Assembly (NCBI GenBank): GCA_946699065.1 | Contig: CAMPDV010000307.1 | Location: forward strand, 186,001-250,000 | DNA: 64,000 bases | Reading direction: 5' to 3' | DNA from: Loxodes magnus | Taxonomy: Eukaryota; Ciliophora; Karyorelictea; Loxodida; Loxodidae | In this document: in pieces, positions 1-12,807 of the stretch | How positions within the stretch are numbered: position 1 is the first letter of the stretch | How the letters are laid out: every line of letters starts with the position of its first letter | Program-made: the position numbers and the translations under genes | The notes under the pieces: generated by a model | The model's database searches: none | Seen by the model: only the letters and a program-made list of their open reading frames with translations | What the model was told of the DNA's origin: nothing

Positions 1-942
1 ATGTGAATAATGTTAGTTAGAAATTAAACCATAAATAGCTAACGAAAGTAGAATTTTTGTAATTCTGATTTATTTTATTACTAAAATACTAAAATTTAAG
101 ATTAAGACTCTTAGTTTAGTTAAAGCTGTAATAAGTCTTTTGAATATGAAGAAGTAATAAAATATTCTAAATTAGACTAATAAAGATGAATAAAGCTTTA
201 ATTAGTATAAGTTAAGCTAATATAATAAATAAAGGAATAATGGCTCATAATGGAATATATTTCTTTTATATTAGTATAAATGTTTTGTATATATTTAGTA
301 AACAAAGATATTATTTATAGCTAGCATGTATTTTATATAATTAAAGGATTTTATTATTTATAATATTACTATTTTATATCTAAGCTTTTAGAATCTAATT
401 CTTTACCTTGCTTACTTTTTAAATAATTGGATTACCAAATTCCTATTGTGAGTTTTATATTAGTGTAATTATATTCTTTAGTAAGGGATTTTCTAAGTTT
501 TAATCTTATAGCTCAAAAGTTGCTGATATAGATCATATTCATATTAAGTAAATTTCTTAATCTTTTAAATTTCATATTCCTTTTAGAAAGATCAATTAAA
601 ATTGAGCTACTACTATTTAATCTGACTGCTAGAATATCTCTGTTAATTTTAATATTAAAAGTAAGATAATAAAGAAGAAAAAGCTAAGAGATGTAAATTG
701 ATGTTTCCTATATTAAGATTTATCAAGTTATAGCAGTTTAGAGTTAATTAATCAGATGGATTATATAATTGGAAGTTGTGAAAATAATTTAAGCCAAGTA
801 TTACTGAACTAGTTTAACAACATAAGTCAAAGGAATTTTAAAATTATTACTGAGTTAGTTTAAAGTTATTTTCTAATGTCTAAGATAGATTCTTTGAATC
901 ATTTTCAAACATTTTTGTTTCTTAAAATTTTTTACAAAGTAT

Positions 943-1030
943 CGCTTAAAATTATATTAGAATTATCAAAATGCATGTTAAAGGTGACTTTAACGTATAC
1001 CTTAACTTTCTCTATTTCTATCTTTGCTTA
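943..1030 (+). repeat. Conserved non-coding motif, copy 1
   Basis: A block containing CTTAAAATTA, a stretch close to TACCAAAAATAC, then GTGACTTTAACGTATACCTT and a CTATTT...ATCTTTGCTTAAACTA segment. It recurs near 57,625-57,715 and, inverted and weaker, near 63,920-64,000. It is better kept than its surroundings. It lies roughly 0.6-0.9 kb beyond the 3' end of each adjacent Cys/His gene. Function is unknown; a 3' regulatory element or part of an unseen gene are possible. Confidence 0.4.
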
Positions 1031-1847
1031 AACTAAAAATTAATTAAATAATAAAATAAAAATAATTCTTCTCTACATTTTCACTGTTATAAACTCAATC
1101 AATTATCACTGTTAATATTATAAACATATTACATTCATAAAAATTTAAAACTATGAGGAGATATGAAAACTCTTTAATATTCTAATTAAAATTAAATTAA
1201 GAAATTAATATTCATATGATTAAGAAGATTATATATAGCTAACCATAATTATAACTTCTCCTAAGTTTATAGAAACTAAGCATTAAAATAGTTATAATAA
1301 AGCTAATATGAGATATTTAGTTTATTTCGTTAATGCTTAACTATTTTTAAATAATTCTCTAATTCATCATTTCTAAGATTTTTATAGTATCATTCAAATT
1401 TATTAATTAGATCACTGCCTAAGATAAGTTCAGACCTTGTATTAAAATATAGAAACTCTGCTTCGGCAAGTTTCAAAAAATATTATTTATAAGAGTAATG
1501 CAGGTATATGAAAATTTCCATCACCATAGTAAAATATACTTTATTGCCATTTAAGTTTAATAATTGAAAGATAGATAAAATAATTTAAGTATTGAGCAGG
1601 GTGGGATTTCTAATTTAATGAAGATATTCATTGCTATTATGCAGTAAGAGCAACTAAGCCTGATATACTAAAATGTTTTATTTCAATTAAAATTTAGATA
1701 TAAGTTAATAGTTCATTTATTATCTATAATAGACATACAATCTTTGCTATATTTATTATTTTTTTATGTAAAAAGTAGATTGAATAAGCATAAACACTTT
1801 AAATAATTATTAACATCAGTTAAATATAATTTGATGTAGTCTATTAC

Positions 1848-2264
1848 TCATTCCTTTTATTTTAGTGTTCTTTTAACATATTGCTTGTATTTTTTCGAAT
1901 AACAACTGCAACACATATTTCTTGCGAACACTTTTCTATCACTATGGCCACACTATGCAATTTTGCCTTTCTTCCTTTCACTATGATAACAAACTGAGCA
2001 CTTATTCTTAGCGTAGTGTTTTCTATCTTTGTGTTCGCATTCCGTTACTTTCATTTATACTCTAGGCTCGAACAGAGTATTTTGGATGTCGTTATTGAAA
2101 ATATTACCCAAGTTAAAAACTTCAACATCCTATGATTTTAAGGTTCCTTTAGGAGAAGGGAGTATTTTGCTTAATGGCCATTTGTTCTAAAAGTAAGGAA
2201 AAGGCGTGGAACCGAGTAACGACGGCATACCTTAAAGAATAGAAGATTCTTGAGTATACTTCAT
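1848..2264 (-). CDS. Small tandem Cys/His motif protein, copy 1
   Basis: This 138-codon frame is open when TAA and TAG are glutamine; it runs from ATG at 2,264 to TGA at 1,848-1,850. About the first 75 residues are proline- and serine-bearing without a known motif. The C-terminal half has two tandem units: CEHKDRKHYAKNKCSVCY, then CGHSDRKVFARNMCCSCY, followed by a basic Lys/Tyr tail. The C-x-H...C-x2-C-Y pattern with DR(K)xxYAK resembles the tandem Cys/His units I know from many ciliate hypothetical proteins and is probably zinc-binding. Length, start and TGA position are identical in the copies at 58,291-58,707 and 62,686-63,102, which supports a real gene. This copy is the most divergent. 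A DNA- or RNA-binding role is conceivable but not shown. Confidence 0.7.
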
Positions 2265-4373
2265 TTAAATTATAATAGCTTAAAAATAAATAGTTTAAAT
2301 ATGGCTAAGTTCTAATTTATTAAATTTTAAGTGACTCTTTAATTTTAATGATTCTAAAATATTTCACTAAAGTCTTTTAGTTTATCCTGAATATATAATA
2401 TCTAAAGAAAACAATCAAATACTAAATTAAAAATAAAAGAAGAAGATTAACTTTATTCTAGTGAGATAATTAAGTTTATCTTTATTATTAGACTTCATTT
2501 GGTTTAATAGACTAAAAGATATAATAAAATGATTATTAATTTAAAAATGCTATCATTTAATAGCTTGTCATTCTTTAGTTATTTCAACCATCTAGCATTG
2601 TCTATTAATTTAAATTAAAATATTGTGATTTTCTTAGTGGCTTTGATTAAGTTTTTCTTTAATAATAATACTTTTTTATATTTATTATATAATTAGAGGC
2701 TTAATTTTTTTTATTTATTGGATTTAATAACTTAGAAATATATTCTCAATCTATTTAGTTATAGAGCCTAAGAAGCATTGATTATAATTAATTACCTATC
2801 CGACTAAAAATAGTTTTAGCTAAAATACCTTGGTCTTAAATGATCATATCTAGATATAATAGTTTATTCTTTTATACATAAGTCTACTGATGATAAAAAA
2901 GTATGAATATTAAATCTTAAAAGCTTTTAAAATATGTAAGGCCAAGTCTATAATAAGCCAACTTAGAAACAAATAATGTTTAACCTAAATAGTGGTAATA
3001 ATAAGCTGTTGTATCTTTAATCTTTTACTATAATTTATCTATCTTATGATGTAAATTATTTCTTTAATCCTACTATTACTACTATGTACAATACTTAATA
3101 CTCCAAAAGGAAAATTTCAGAGAGTTAATGAAGCAATAATTTAAAATAGTTAAATATACAGAAAAAGGTTAAATAAAAATATAGAGTCTATTTAAATTAT
3201 ATTAAAAAGACTCTATTTAAGAAGATTAAAGCTTTCTACTTTTGATAGAAGACTAGAAATTATCACTTTAACTAGATCATCATATCAAATACAAAAAGTT
3301 AAACATTTTCAACTGCTTTACAAGTTCTCTTATTTCAAAATTTACTAAGGGCAATTTTAATAAAATTAAAAGAAGTAATTTAAATTTAGCTTCAATCTTA
3401 AGAGTATTCATATTTTTAATTATTTTTATAATGAAAAACATATAATAACTTTAAGCTTTTTTATATTTTTATATCAACTTACATTATTTAATACTAGTAG
3501 CTAAGTATACTCGAAAAATTATTATCTTTAGTTCGATCATTGGTTTAATAAAAAAAATGCTAAATATTCACTTTTTTATCAAAGTTCCATTATTTGATAT
3601 CGTAAAAGTGTTTATGAAATAAACATTTTTTATATAATCAATCATTTAGAGTAACTATGTAAAATAATATTTAACTAGTAGACAAGACTATGATAGTTTC
3701 TCAGTAACTCTATATTCAACTTACTACTCTACTAAAATTATGCTTCTTTTTTTCTTTGCAAGTGAGGCTTATCCTTTAAAGAGATACTATAAGATTGATT
3801 TAATTCTTATATTAATTTTAGTTATTTTAATTTCTTTTTGTCTATTTATTATTTGTAAAATATTTATTCAGAATACTTCCAATTAAATGTATATCCCACA
3901 TTCTAATAACCTTCAGAGGATATTTTATTTTCAATGCTTAGTATCTTATGGTTATTAACTTTTTTTAATAGCTTTAATTATAGTATAAGTCTACTAAATT
4001 TTGTTGGCCTTCTTAAAGATATTTTCAACGCTAATTTATAGCAAATTAGCTGCTAAAAAGATTGATTGAGTCCTTATTAATCTAGTCAAATAAAGTAGAA
4101 AATTAAATTAATGTTGATAATTTAAAATTATTTATAATTAAGAATCTCCTATTTTAGCTAAATGGTTTTATTAGGTAAAATATTTATTTTAGAATTAATT
4201 CCAACACACTTTTCTCTTTAAAAACTCTCTAAAAATACATTTTCAGTTAAATTTCTTTCATTTTAATATTTTCTTTAATCTTTTAAACTTCCTAGTAAAT
4301 TCTTTTGTTTTTGTTGTATACTTTCTTTCATAATAATTCAGCAGCTACATTCTGATTTGCTATTCACTTTAAT

Positions 4374-6480
4374 ATGAACTAAGAGCAGGAAATAATTTCA
4401 ACGCCTATTCAATAATCAAACAACCAGATATTCATAAGGAGAAGACCTTTCTAAATTTCTTTATCGAAGTCTGAAACTAGCCTTTGCATAAAAGTATAGA
4501 GTAACAGTCTTTTTTAATTTCTATGATTAGAAAGAAATTTTGTCCTTAAATAATTAAGATATATACTCGCTAATTTTGACTTCAGCCTTACATAAATTCC
4601 AAGATAATTGAATTCTAAGTAAAGACTCAAATTTTAATGAGCCTTTAGTAGTTTGATGGCTTAGAGATTTCATATTATAATTCTTTATTTTAAAATAAAT
4701 TAAAGGAAACTAAGAAGCTTAATTTAGAATTTTAGTTTGAGATTCTTATCTTACTCAATCAAGTTTAGTATTAATTCAAATCATATGCAGTCTTAGAAAC
4801 TAATTTATAATAGAGAAATTCAAAAAGGAGAATTTAATCAGTACTTTATTAAAGTTAATCAAATGAAAAGACTCATAGAAAATTCTCTGAGCTATGAATA
4901 ATGAAAATAGAGAAAGAAAATAACCACTAAAAAAAATTTTCCAATCTCAAAAACGAATTTAGGAATTCTTGCAAAAAATAAAAGAAAAAATAAGAGATTT
5001 AATATTTGCTCTTTCAAATTGCTAAGAATAAAATAATCATCTTTGTTATTTTTGTAAATATCAGGAATATCTAAAAGGTATTACAACATAGAAATCTCCC
5101 AAAAGAAATAAAGATGTAAATAGTCTAATTAATATTTTACCTAATATAAATATTTTTCATATACTTTAGTTTGTATTTTGAATGGTTCTATAATCAAAAA
5201 ATAAAAATAATTCTCCTCTTTTTAAAGGAAACATATATCAAAGAATTATTAAATATAAAGTTATAGATCCAATTTATGTAAAATTAATTAAATTATTAAT
5301 TTAAGTCTTTAAGATTATACAACAAATAAAAATTAAACTAGAAATTAAAGTTATTCTATTTAAGATTGAGCTGATATAAATATAAAAAGGATTATTAGCT
5401 TTATTTAGCTATTTGTGTATTTTAATTTTTAATTTATTTTTTATAAGAAATAATTTTTATTTCACTTATAGAGCTGCCTTCTTAAATACCTAGTTTTTTA
5501 TAAAAGCTTATTTATTTTATTTATTTCAATTATTTAATTTCTTCCTTATCCTAGTTGTATGTAAAAATCTCTGCAGATAATAAATTAGTTATTTTTTTAC
5601 CTGTACCTTAACTTTTTCAATAATGCTTTTTAGTTATTTCAATTCTAACTTGGTTTATTTCATTTTAAACATTTTCTAGTTATTTAGTAAGTATTTTTAA
5701 ACAATTACGCCAAAAATATTTGGTTTAATTTGATATTTCTAAAAGGAATCAGATATTTAGATTTTTTATTAATAGGCTAATTATATTTTTAGCACTAGTA
5801 ATTAAGATGTAGATACTTGTATCTTAGGAAAATTTTAAGCAAAATATAAAAAAATTAATTTTCCTCTTAGCTTCGAAAACATTTTAATGCTATCTAGTAA
5901 GAAAATTTATCTAATGTCTTTATTTTAAAGTCTATTATCACTTTAAGAAAAATGAAGTTAAAATAGAGAAGATTAAAAGATGAGAAACTTGTAATAAACT
6001 AAAATAAAAAATAATTTTATAGAAGGAATGTTATTAATGAAGCTACTTAGCCATCTAATAAAGTTTATAGTTCTGGAAGTATAGATAAAAGTATAGAGAT
6101 TCTTATTATTTAATATGCTAACTTGAGAATAAATTTTTAATTATTAAAGGCTATACTTAAACTCTCCTTATTTATGCAAAATAAACCTAATTTAAATCTT
6201 CTAGATATTAAAGTGGAGAATAGTGATTACTCTACAAAGAATATGCTACGAAAATATAGAAATAAACTTAAAAGCTCTAATCCATCTCATTAAATATGCA
6301 ATATTTAAAAAGATATACTATGAGAGAGGAAATATGCTGAATTTATAGCCAAAATGGAGAATTGATAACTTGGAGTAAAAAAGGAAAACGTTAATTAGGT
6401 TTACGATGCCTCTAGATAAAAAGTATTTCAATTAATCGTCAGAAGGATATTCTTGATAAATTAAAGAATCGTAATGCATT
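4374..6480 (+). pseudogene. Unknown gene, probably decayed, related to 50.4-51.0 kb
   Basis: Starting at the ATG at 4,374 a frame with few TGA codons begins MNQEQEIISTPIQQ. The homologous start at 61,117 begins MNLENWLPSTQT, so this looks like a true N terminus. The middle (about 5,380-5,560) is rich in hydrophobic residues and could be membrane-spanning, but T-rich DNA gives the same picture. The 3' part, about 5,930-6,480, matches the minus strand of 50,400-50,990 at protein level: both have a FIA..xNWQ..VK core, a YD.S stretch and an N.QKxILDK ending. These parts lie in different frames, so at least one copy carries frameshifts or unseen introns. I do not recognise the family. The single-gene interpretation across the whole interval is uncertain. 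Confidence 0.35.
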
Positions 6481-7547
6481 TTATTAAATTAATAGATTCT
6501 TTTTTATTTTTAAGTTTCGGTTACTTATAGAAAGTTTCTAAATTAATTTTAAAGCATATATCTAGCTTTATTGACTATTACTTCCAGATTTAATTTACTT
6601 TGCTTTTACTTTTTCTCTCCTTTAAGTTTATCCATAATCAAGTCTATTAATTAAATTGTCTGAGAAATCTTAAAATCCATATTCTTCTTTGATTTAAATT
6701 TAATTTATTTAACTATTATTCAAAAATAAAATTTACATTTAAGAATTTTTAATCCCTTTAATATGTTTAATCTGAATAAAACAATAAATTTAATTAAAGA
6801 TTTCATTAGCTTAGTTTAAATTTTATCATTTCTTCTAATTTTTATTATATTTCTCTACAAATTTTTAATTTATTTATTTAAATATGTAAAAGAAAGCCTT
6901 TTGTATGCCACGTCAATTAAGTCTAGTTATAACTACCTAAAAGAGATTAAGATATTTACTTAAAATCTAAATTCTAAAAAGTTAAACTAAACTCCTGTTT
7001 TTATATTTTATAGTTACCTGTTTAGTTTTCTAATTTTTGAACTAAATTTCTTTACTTTGATTGAGTGTTTATCCTCTCAAATAAATTAAGGTATAAATTT
7101 CTTTATTGGTTCGTATTTTATCCAAACTAAAATTTAAACTAAAATAAAAAATTAATAAAATATCTTTCATTATCTGTATATATCTTTACTCTACTATCAG
7201 ATTTTTTCTCTTATAATGATAAAGCTTCTTAATTTTAGACTTAGTTTAAACTTTAATTGGGCCTTCTTAATTATTTTAACTATTGTTGGAATCAGATAAA
7301 TATAAAGTTATTTAAAATTGTAAAGAATTGATAGTAGGAAGATTAAGATGAAATGTATTATTTTATCAAAATAAAATAATTAATTAAAGTATGGGATTAG
7401 ACTTAGCAAAAACCCTATGCTTTAAATCATTTATTAAATATTCATCCTTTTATATTAAATTCAAGCATCTATTAAAATAAGCAACTCTAATAAATCAAAT
7501 TTATAAGCTATTATACATTTAAATTACAAAGCTTACTATAAAAAAAA

Positions 7548-8382
7548 ATGGAATCATCTATTCGCCTTTCCAAAAACCAAATTAAGAACGCAAAAAGGAA
7601 AGCTGCGAAACTAATGCAGAAACAATAACAAGAAGAAGATAAATCAAGTTCCTCATCTGAAGGAAAAGTTATAATTGGAACAATAGAGACGAATCCAGTA
7701 AAAGTACAAAAATAATCAGAAATCTAAATATAAATTGACTAAATGAAAACAATAATACAAAATTATTAGGAAACAATTTTAGAATCAAGGGGAAAAAATA
7801 AGAGAACTAATGAATACTATCGAAGATTAAAACAACGAGCTACTAATAATAAGACGACAATTGATTTAAAATAATTTAGTCACGGAATAGTAACTATATG
7901 AATAATCTCAATCGAATTTTAAACAAGAACAAAATATGATTATTGAAAAAGTTTCTACATAAACAAACATCCAAGAAAAATAGAATGACGAAAAGATTAA
8001 TATAGAATTACTCCAAAGAATTGATTAACTTGAAAAAAAAGTATTTCTGAAGAGACTCAAGAAAAGACCAATCAAAAATTGCTATTATTGAAAATCAAAG
8101 TGACACCTATTACAAAATTGCGATCAGTGAAGATAAATTTAGATGAAAGAACAACAAAGAACGTTAAGAATGCTTAGCAGACTCTGAATCACCGAAACGA
8201 GAATTTACAAGAAGAAGATATTCGTATAAAAGACAGAAGATTCTCAGTGGTTCCATCCACAAAAAAAAATGTCGTGGTATCCATCCACGCTAAAAAAATG
8301 GTAGCAAAAACCTGGTTGAAAATCCAGGGAATGCTAAACTTTAATTACTTTTAGTTTACTATTACTATTATTATTATTACAA
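7548..8382 (+). mobile_element. ORF1/Gag-like zinc-knuckle element E1
   Basis: From the ATG at 7,548 the frame gives a basic, Gln-rich N terminus (MESSIRLSKNQIKNAKRKAA), a long helical, coiled-coil-like middle, and a degraded CCHC knuckle near 8,080-8,130. After the coding part comes a hairpin pair (ccatccac...gtggtatccatccac, then cctggttgaaaatccagg near 8,310) and a simple tail of TTA/ACT units at about 8,355-8,381. A knuckle ORF with no polymerase plus a 3' hairpin next to a short repeat fits a non-autonomous LINE-like element better than an LTR element, but the class is not proven. It is broken, with several breaks. Confidence 0.5.
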
Positions 8383-8639
8383 AGCTTACTATAATTAATA
8401 GAGTAATTCTTTTAAGTGTAAGGTATAATTAAATGAGATAATTACCTATAGAAGCATCTATTAATTAAAAGATTAAAAAAATTAAAATAATGATAGAAGC
8501 TTTTTTATTATTCAGTATATTTAAATAGCTATGCTTCTTTAAGAGCTTAAATTTTAAGATTTGCTTGCAATTCTAACTTGGTTATAAATAACTACTCCTT
8601 TTATTTTAAAATCCTAACACAAACAAACAATATATAAAT

Positions 8640-9440
8640 ACTAAACTCATTAGTAATTTTTTGCCTTCCCTTGGATTGCAATCAGTTCCTGCGTAAGTAT
8701 TTCGTGTGGTCGCATACCACGACATTTTTTTGAAAGTGGGTGGCTAATACTATTCTATTGATTTTATGAAGACGCACAGGAAGCTTTTGTTTATAAATGT
8801 TTGTTTACTTTATCTAAATTTTATTTAAATTTTCATGTTCTTCTCTACTCTTTTTCATTTATTTACTTTAATATCAGCAATTTCATAATAGATATTAAGG
8901 AGATTGGGAAAATCGACATTTTTTTTAATAGTTATTATTTAAGATTGTTTTAAGAATAATTTGTTTTTATTTTTTCCACTCTTGGAATGATATTATTTTC
9001 AATTATTTTAATTTCTTTGTTATCTATTTTCTTGATTTGTGGTAGAATCTTTTCTAAGTCCATTTTCGAGTTTAATTTGAAGCTTTATTGAGATAAGGCA
9101 AAGTTGCTCTTCTATTACAAGTTTATTCTCGATAAGCTAATTTTTAAGGATTTCCATTTAGTTTTTCTACACATTTATGTTTGTTTCCAGTTTTCATATT
9201 TACATGCTTTGATTAAAGGTGGTCTCTTCTTACTGGAATAAAATTTCTTTCTTTTCTTAAATCATTTTTAGACTTCTTCATGAATTTAAGATTTATATTT
9301 TTCAGTTATGACCTTTCCAATCAATATTTTACCTTACGAATCCAAATTTGATTCTTCTTATTTCTTTTCAATTTTACGCATTTCTTAAACTGAAATCCTC
9401 CAAGCTTTTTTATTTTTTTTTGAGAGTCGAATATTCTAAT
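8640..9440 (-). mobile_element. Decayed relative of E1 in opposite orientation (E2)
   Basis: On the minus strand the segment aaaaatgtcgtggtat...ccac near 8,705-8,735 repeats the 3'-end hairpin region of E1, so the two elements lie tail to tail. The interval is Lys/Glu/Asn-rich in one minus-strand frame, as expected for the helical part of such an ORF, but I could not find a knuckle. It is older than E1 and clearly broken. Borders are approximate. Confidence 0.35.
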
Positions 9441-10340
9441 CCATTTTTTTAATTTTATAATTTTATAATCATGGTATAAATCAATCTGGAAAGTGAAAAA
9501 AAAGATTATTATAAAATAAATATTTTTAATTTTTTGTTTTTTATACTGAAGATACTATGCTTCTTTAATTTAATGTCAAAAATAAAGGTTTTTTTAATTT
9601 TTAATAATTTTAAGCCAAAATTTTATTCTTTATTTAAATTTTTTTTTTCTAAGATTATTAATTTACATTTCTAAATAAATTTTTCAAAGTTAAAGATAAT
9701 ATAAAATAAATAGTAAAAATATACTAAATAAAGTATATTAATTAATATTAATTTAATTTAATAGCCTTATCTTTCTTTTACATTGTCTATTTTTATGAAA
9801 AGTAAAAATATATGATTTTAGAAATAAATTATTTAAATTATAAGAAGTAATTAAACATATAGAAGATCTTATTATTAAAGTTATAATAAATTTATTATAT
9901 TTAGTTAGTTTAAATTTAAAATATAATTAAAGAGTTTTCTTTATAATTCTTAAATTTTAATCTTCATAGTTTGTGAACTTTTAATTTAATACATCATATA
10001 TTATTCTAAATTAATAAGTTGTAAAACTTAGCATCTAATATCTAACTTGTACTTTTTTACAACTTTATTTATAATATTTTACTTAATCTCTAGATTAACG
10101 AATACCCTTAAATATATTTATTTTAATTTATTTAGATTATAAACTATAATTAAGATTACATAGATAAAATTTATTATGATAAAAAATGGAAAATTTCTTG
10201 ATAAAATCTCTTCTTAAAATGATTCATCTCAGCCAAAATACGATCAGTAAATAATATTTTAAGATCTAAAAATAATACAATAACAAAATTTAAAACTTTT
10301 AAGAAAAGTATAAGAGCTCCAAATAAAAATTCAATTCCTG

Positions 10341-11321
10341 ATGATTAATACAAATCTGAAAAAAACTGAAAATAAGTAGGTAGCAAATATCAGAATCGAC
10401 CAATTAGAAAAAACTCTACCAATTCTAAGAGTTGATGGAAAACATATTCCTCTAAAAGATATCGATGGATGATTCGTTGGATTTGAAACAAAAAGCAACG
10501 ATAGATTATATTTCCTATCGGAAAACAATGAGCTGCTGATATTGGAAGAGGTCCCGATACATAAAGACCGAAGCTACTTATAGTTTAGACTAAAACAAAG
10601 GAGAATCATAGAAAATTAATGAAAAAATATATTCAGACTATTTTGCAATTAAGAAGGCAAACTTTACGGGAAAAATACTCCAAATAAGCAAAGAAACTCC
10701 ACATTTCTAATATTCAGTTAATGAATTTAATAGAAATTTATGAAACTAGTTCTATCGGAAACTATTAGAAAGAACAAACTAAAAATCATCAGAGCTTATG
10801 AAAGACATGATCTAAGCAAATTTGAAGTTAATGCTTTTATTTAGCAATAAATTTTTAATTCGTAATGAACCAAATATAGGTGGAATCACGTTATCTAATT
10901 ATTATTATATGGATTAGAAAGAGTAACTAAGCAAATATTTTTTAATATAATAGAATTTCAGAAAAATTTTAATAACTACTTTTTCAATGTTTGCGAATAA
11001 TTTTTGGATGTAAATTTATTTTAAAAACAAATTTATTTAATTGCATTTTTTTAATTTTGTAATATTTTATAAATAATTTCTTAATTAAATTAAATTTATA
11101 GAGAATTAAATTTTATTTAAGTAGATTTACAATTAAATTAAAAATGCTTATAAAAAATGAATATTTAATTAATAAACTTAAAGCTAAGATAAAGGGTTTC
11201 ATAAACTGAGTTTTAAATTTAAATGATTTAATTATTTTTCATCTTAAATACTTTCTAGTTCTATCTTTATAAATAAGATTTATAAAAATCAATCATTAAG
11301 CATATATTTCTCTTTAACTGA
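10341..11321 (+). CDS. Unknown 326-codon frame; part resembles a retroelement integrase C-terminal region
   Basis: A frame from ATG 10,341 to TGA 11,319-11,321 is strongly protein-like for its first 230 codons, including LPILRVDGKHIPLKDIDG and then FVGFETKSNDRLYFLSENN. The G.FVGF....S....Y.L......I..E.V pattern recalls the region after the Ty1/copia integrase core, so a fossil LTR-type element is one possible origin; I did not find the integrase core, protease or reverse transcriptase around it. The last 90 codons are low-complexity and may lie beyond the true end. A 51-codon frame (10,186-10,341, MENFLIKSLLKMIHLSQN) ends right at this start and may be its 5' part. A host gene of unknown function is the alternative. 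Confidence 0.4.
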
Positions 11322-11563
11322 ATCATAAACAAAATTTATGCTGTAAAATATTCAGAAAATAAATGACTTTAGCTAATTAAAGTAAAATTATTTTTTTCTT
11401 TTTTTAAATATAAACTAATTAGGTGAATATATTAAATCCTTTTATTTTTAATTAAATTTGTTTATTTTGAAGAACTTTTTAATAAAAATTTCTTATTATC
11501 AATTTAACTTTTTATAATTTTCATACTATTTAGTACTTATTAAGAAAATCGCATAAAAACATA

Positions 11564-12100
11564 ATGCTACAAATTATGATTGATTATTAACTCCAAAGAG
11601 ATATAGCAGTAATTCTTAAAACTAGTAATTTAAATAAATTAGCAGAAAAATTAAAATCAATCTAAATGAGCTAAGAGAAAAGTGATATTCAGTACTTATT
11701 CAATTCGATAAAGGTTTAAGAATTTTCAAATCTAGTTGCGACTATTATCTTCTTTTATTTAAATGAGCATTTTTATATTAGTAAAAACATTATAAATAAG
11801 TTTATTTTTATTTCTCTAACTTTAGTAAACTCAAAATAAAGAAATAATTTAATTATTAATAAGCTAGAATAAAATAAATTAAGAAGTTATTAGTTAATCC
11901 TTAATATCTAAATATCATATGTATTCTATATATGTTAATTAATTTAATTATTTTCTTCTAAATCCTTTATAATGTATATAAGAGCTATAATTAGATTAAA
12001 ATAAGCTATTGTAGAATTTGCATGCTATTTGAATAATTATATTTAATTATATTTTCACAAGAGTAAATTACTATAATAAAATATAGTTAAATACATATGA
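11564..12100 (+). CDS. Hypothetical protein, 178 aa
   Basis: The frame is free of TGA from ATG 11,564 to TGA 12,098-12,100 with TAA/TAG as glutamine. The first 75 residues look like genuine protein: MLQIMIDYQLQRDIAVILKT, then a helical K/E/S-rich stretch, then a short hydrophobic patch (VATIIFFYL). The second half drifts into AT-driven I/N/K/L sequence, so the real end may be earlier. I recognise no domain. A run of this length free of TGA can occur by chance in such AT-rich DNA, so the case rests on composition. Confidence 0.3.
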
Positions 12101-12264
12101 AAAGGTTTATAATATAGCTTAAAATAAGAATGTGTTTGTATAAACTGAAGCTGATTGCTAATAAAATAGTAGGTAGATATATGAATTTATAATTTTAATT
12201 TAATAAATTTACTAACTCTTAAATTAAGTTTATTATAATTCAAAAAAAATTAAATTGCTTTGCT

Positions 12265-12765
12265 CATTGTTCGAAGGTGAGCAAAAAGGTCATCTTCATC
12301 AGAGGTTGGGGAAGTTAAGTACCCATAATCGACTTTATGTCTTCCTCTACTTTGGTTTGACCTCGAGACATAAGATTCTTAGACCTTCGGCACTGGCTCA
12401 ATTTAAATTTAATTTAATTCTGGAACTAAAAAGAAATAATATTGCGAGCTTCATCAGAGGTGGGGAATTTAAGTACCCATAATTGACACATGTCGTCCTC
12501 TGCTTTGGTGATGCAATGAGACACAATCCTACCATGTCCTTGGACCTCCAATAAGTATTAAAGATTACGAGTATTCTAAAATTATATCAGTATTGAACAT
12601 TTTTATCAGTACTGAATAATTATACCAGTATTGAACAAGGTTTATCAGTATCTGATAATTTTATCAGTAACAAACATTCTTGTCAGTATGAAACATTTTT
12701 TTTTAAAGAGCTGCGCACCAATGAGAGTGCTACGCTCTCTATAATCAAATTTATTTATTTATTAT
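12265..12765 (+). mobile_element. Composite SINE-like element S1 (two core monomers, minisatellite, tail type A)
   Basis: Two tandem core monomers, each CTTCATCAGAGG.TGGGGAA..TAAGTACCCATAAT..AC followed by ATGTC.TCCTCTGCTTTGG, occupy about 12,290-12,360 and 12,450-12,520. Next comes a minisatellite of TATCAGTA-type units at about 12,580-12,700, then tail A (agctgcgcacc...gagtgctacgctctctataat) and a TTTA-rich end. The core's CATCAGA...GAAGTTAAG.ACC resembles the box A region of 5S rRNA, which would make this a 5S-derived (SINE3-type) element; that is inference. Other copies are at 52.9, 48.5, 48.7 and 20.9 kb (minus strand). A fuller relative is the copy at 52,938-53,430. Confidence 0.6.
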
Positions 12766-12807
12766 GAGGTTTTTCATTTTTTAACAAAAAGTACTATAAA
12801 ATAAAAT

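Larger units (their letters stand above)
1..5200. repeat. Left copy of a ~5-kb diverged direct repeat
   Basis: This stretch matches about 56,690-62,030 in the same order and orientation. Landmarks are the aagtaataaaatattcta block near 155 and 56,815, the GTGACTTTAACGTATACCTT block near 984 and 57,658, the minus-strand Cys/His gene (1,848 and 58,291), the gcaaattag...aaaaagattgatt block near 4,040 and 60,785, and a shared ATG-AAC frame start at 4,374 and 61,117. Non-coding identity is only moderate by eye, so the duplication is old or the DNA evolves fast. No terminal repeats were seen. From 1 to 1,840 and from 2,300 to 4,370 I see no supported gene. Confidence 0.6.

Noticed and set aside
12580-12700. 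TATCAGTA array as an independent satellite
   Set aside because: It occurs only inside SINE-like copies S1, S2 and S4 at the same place, so it is an internal part of that element.
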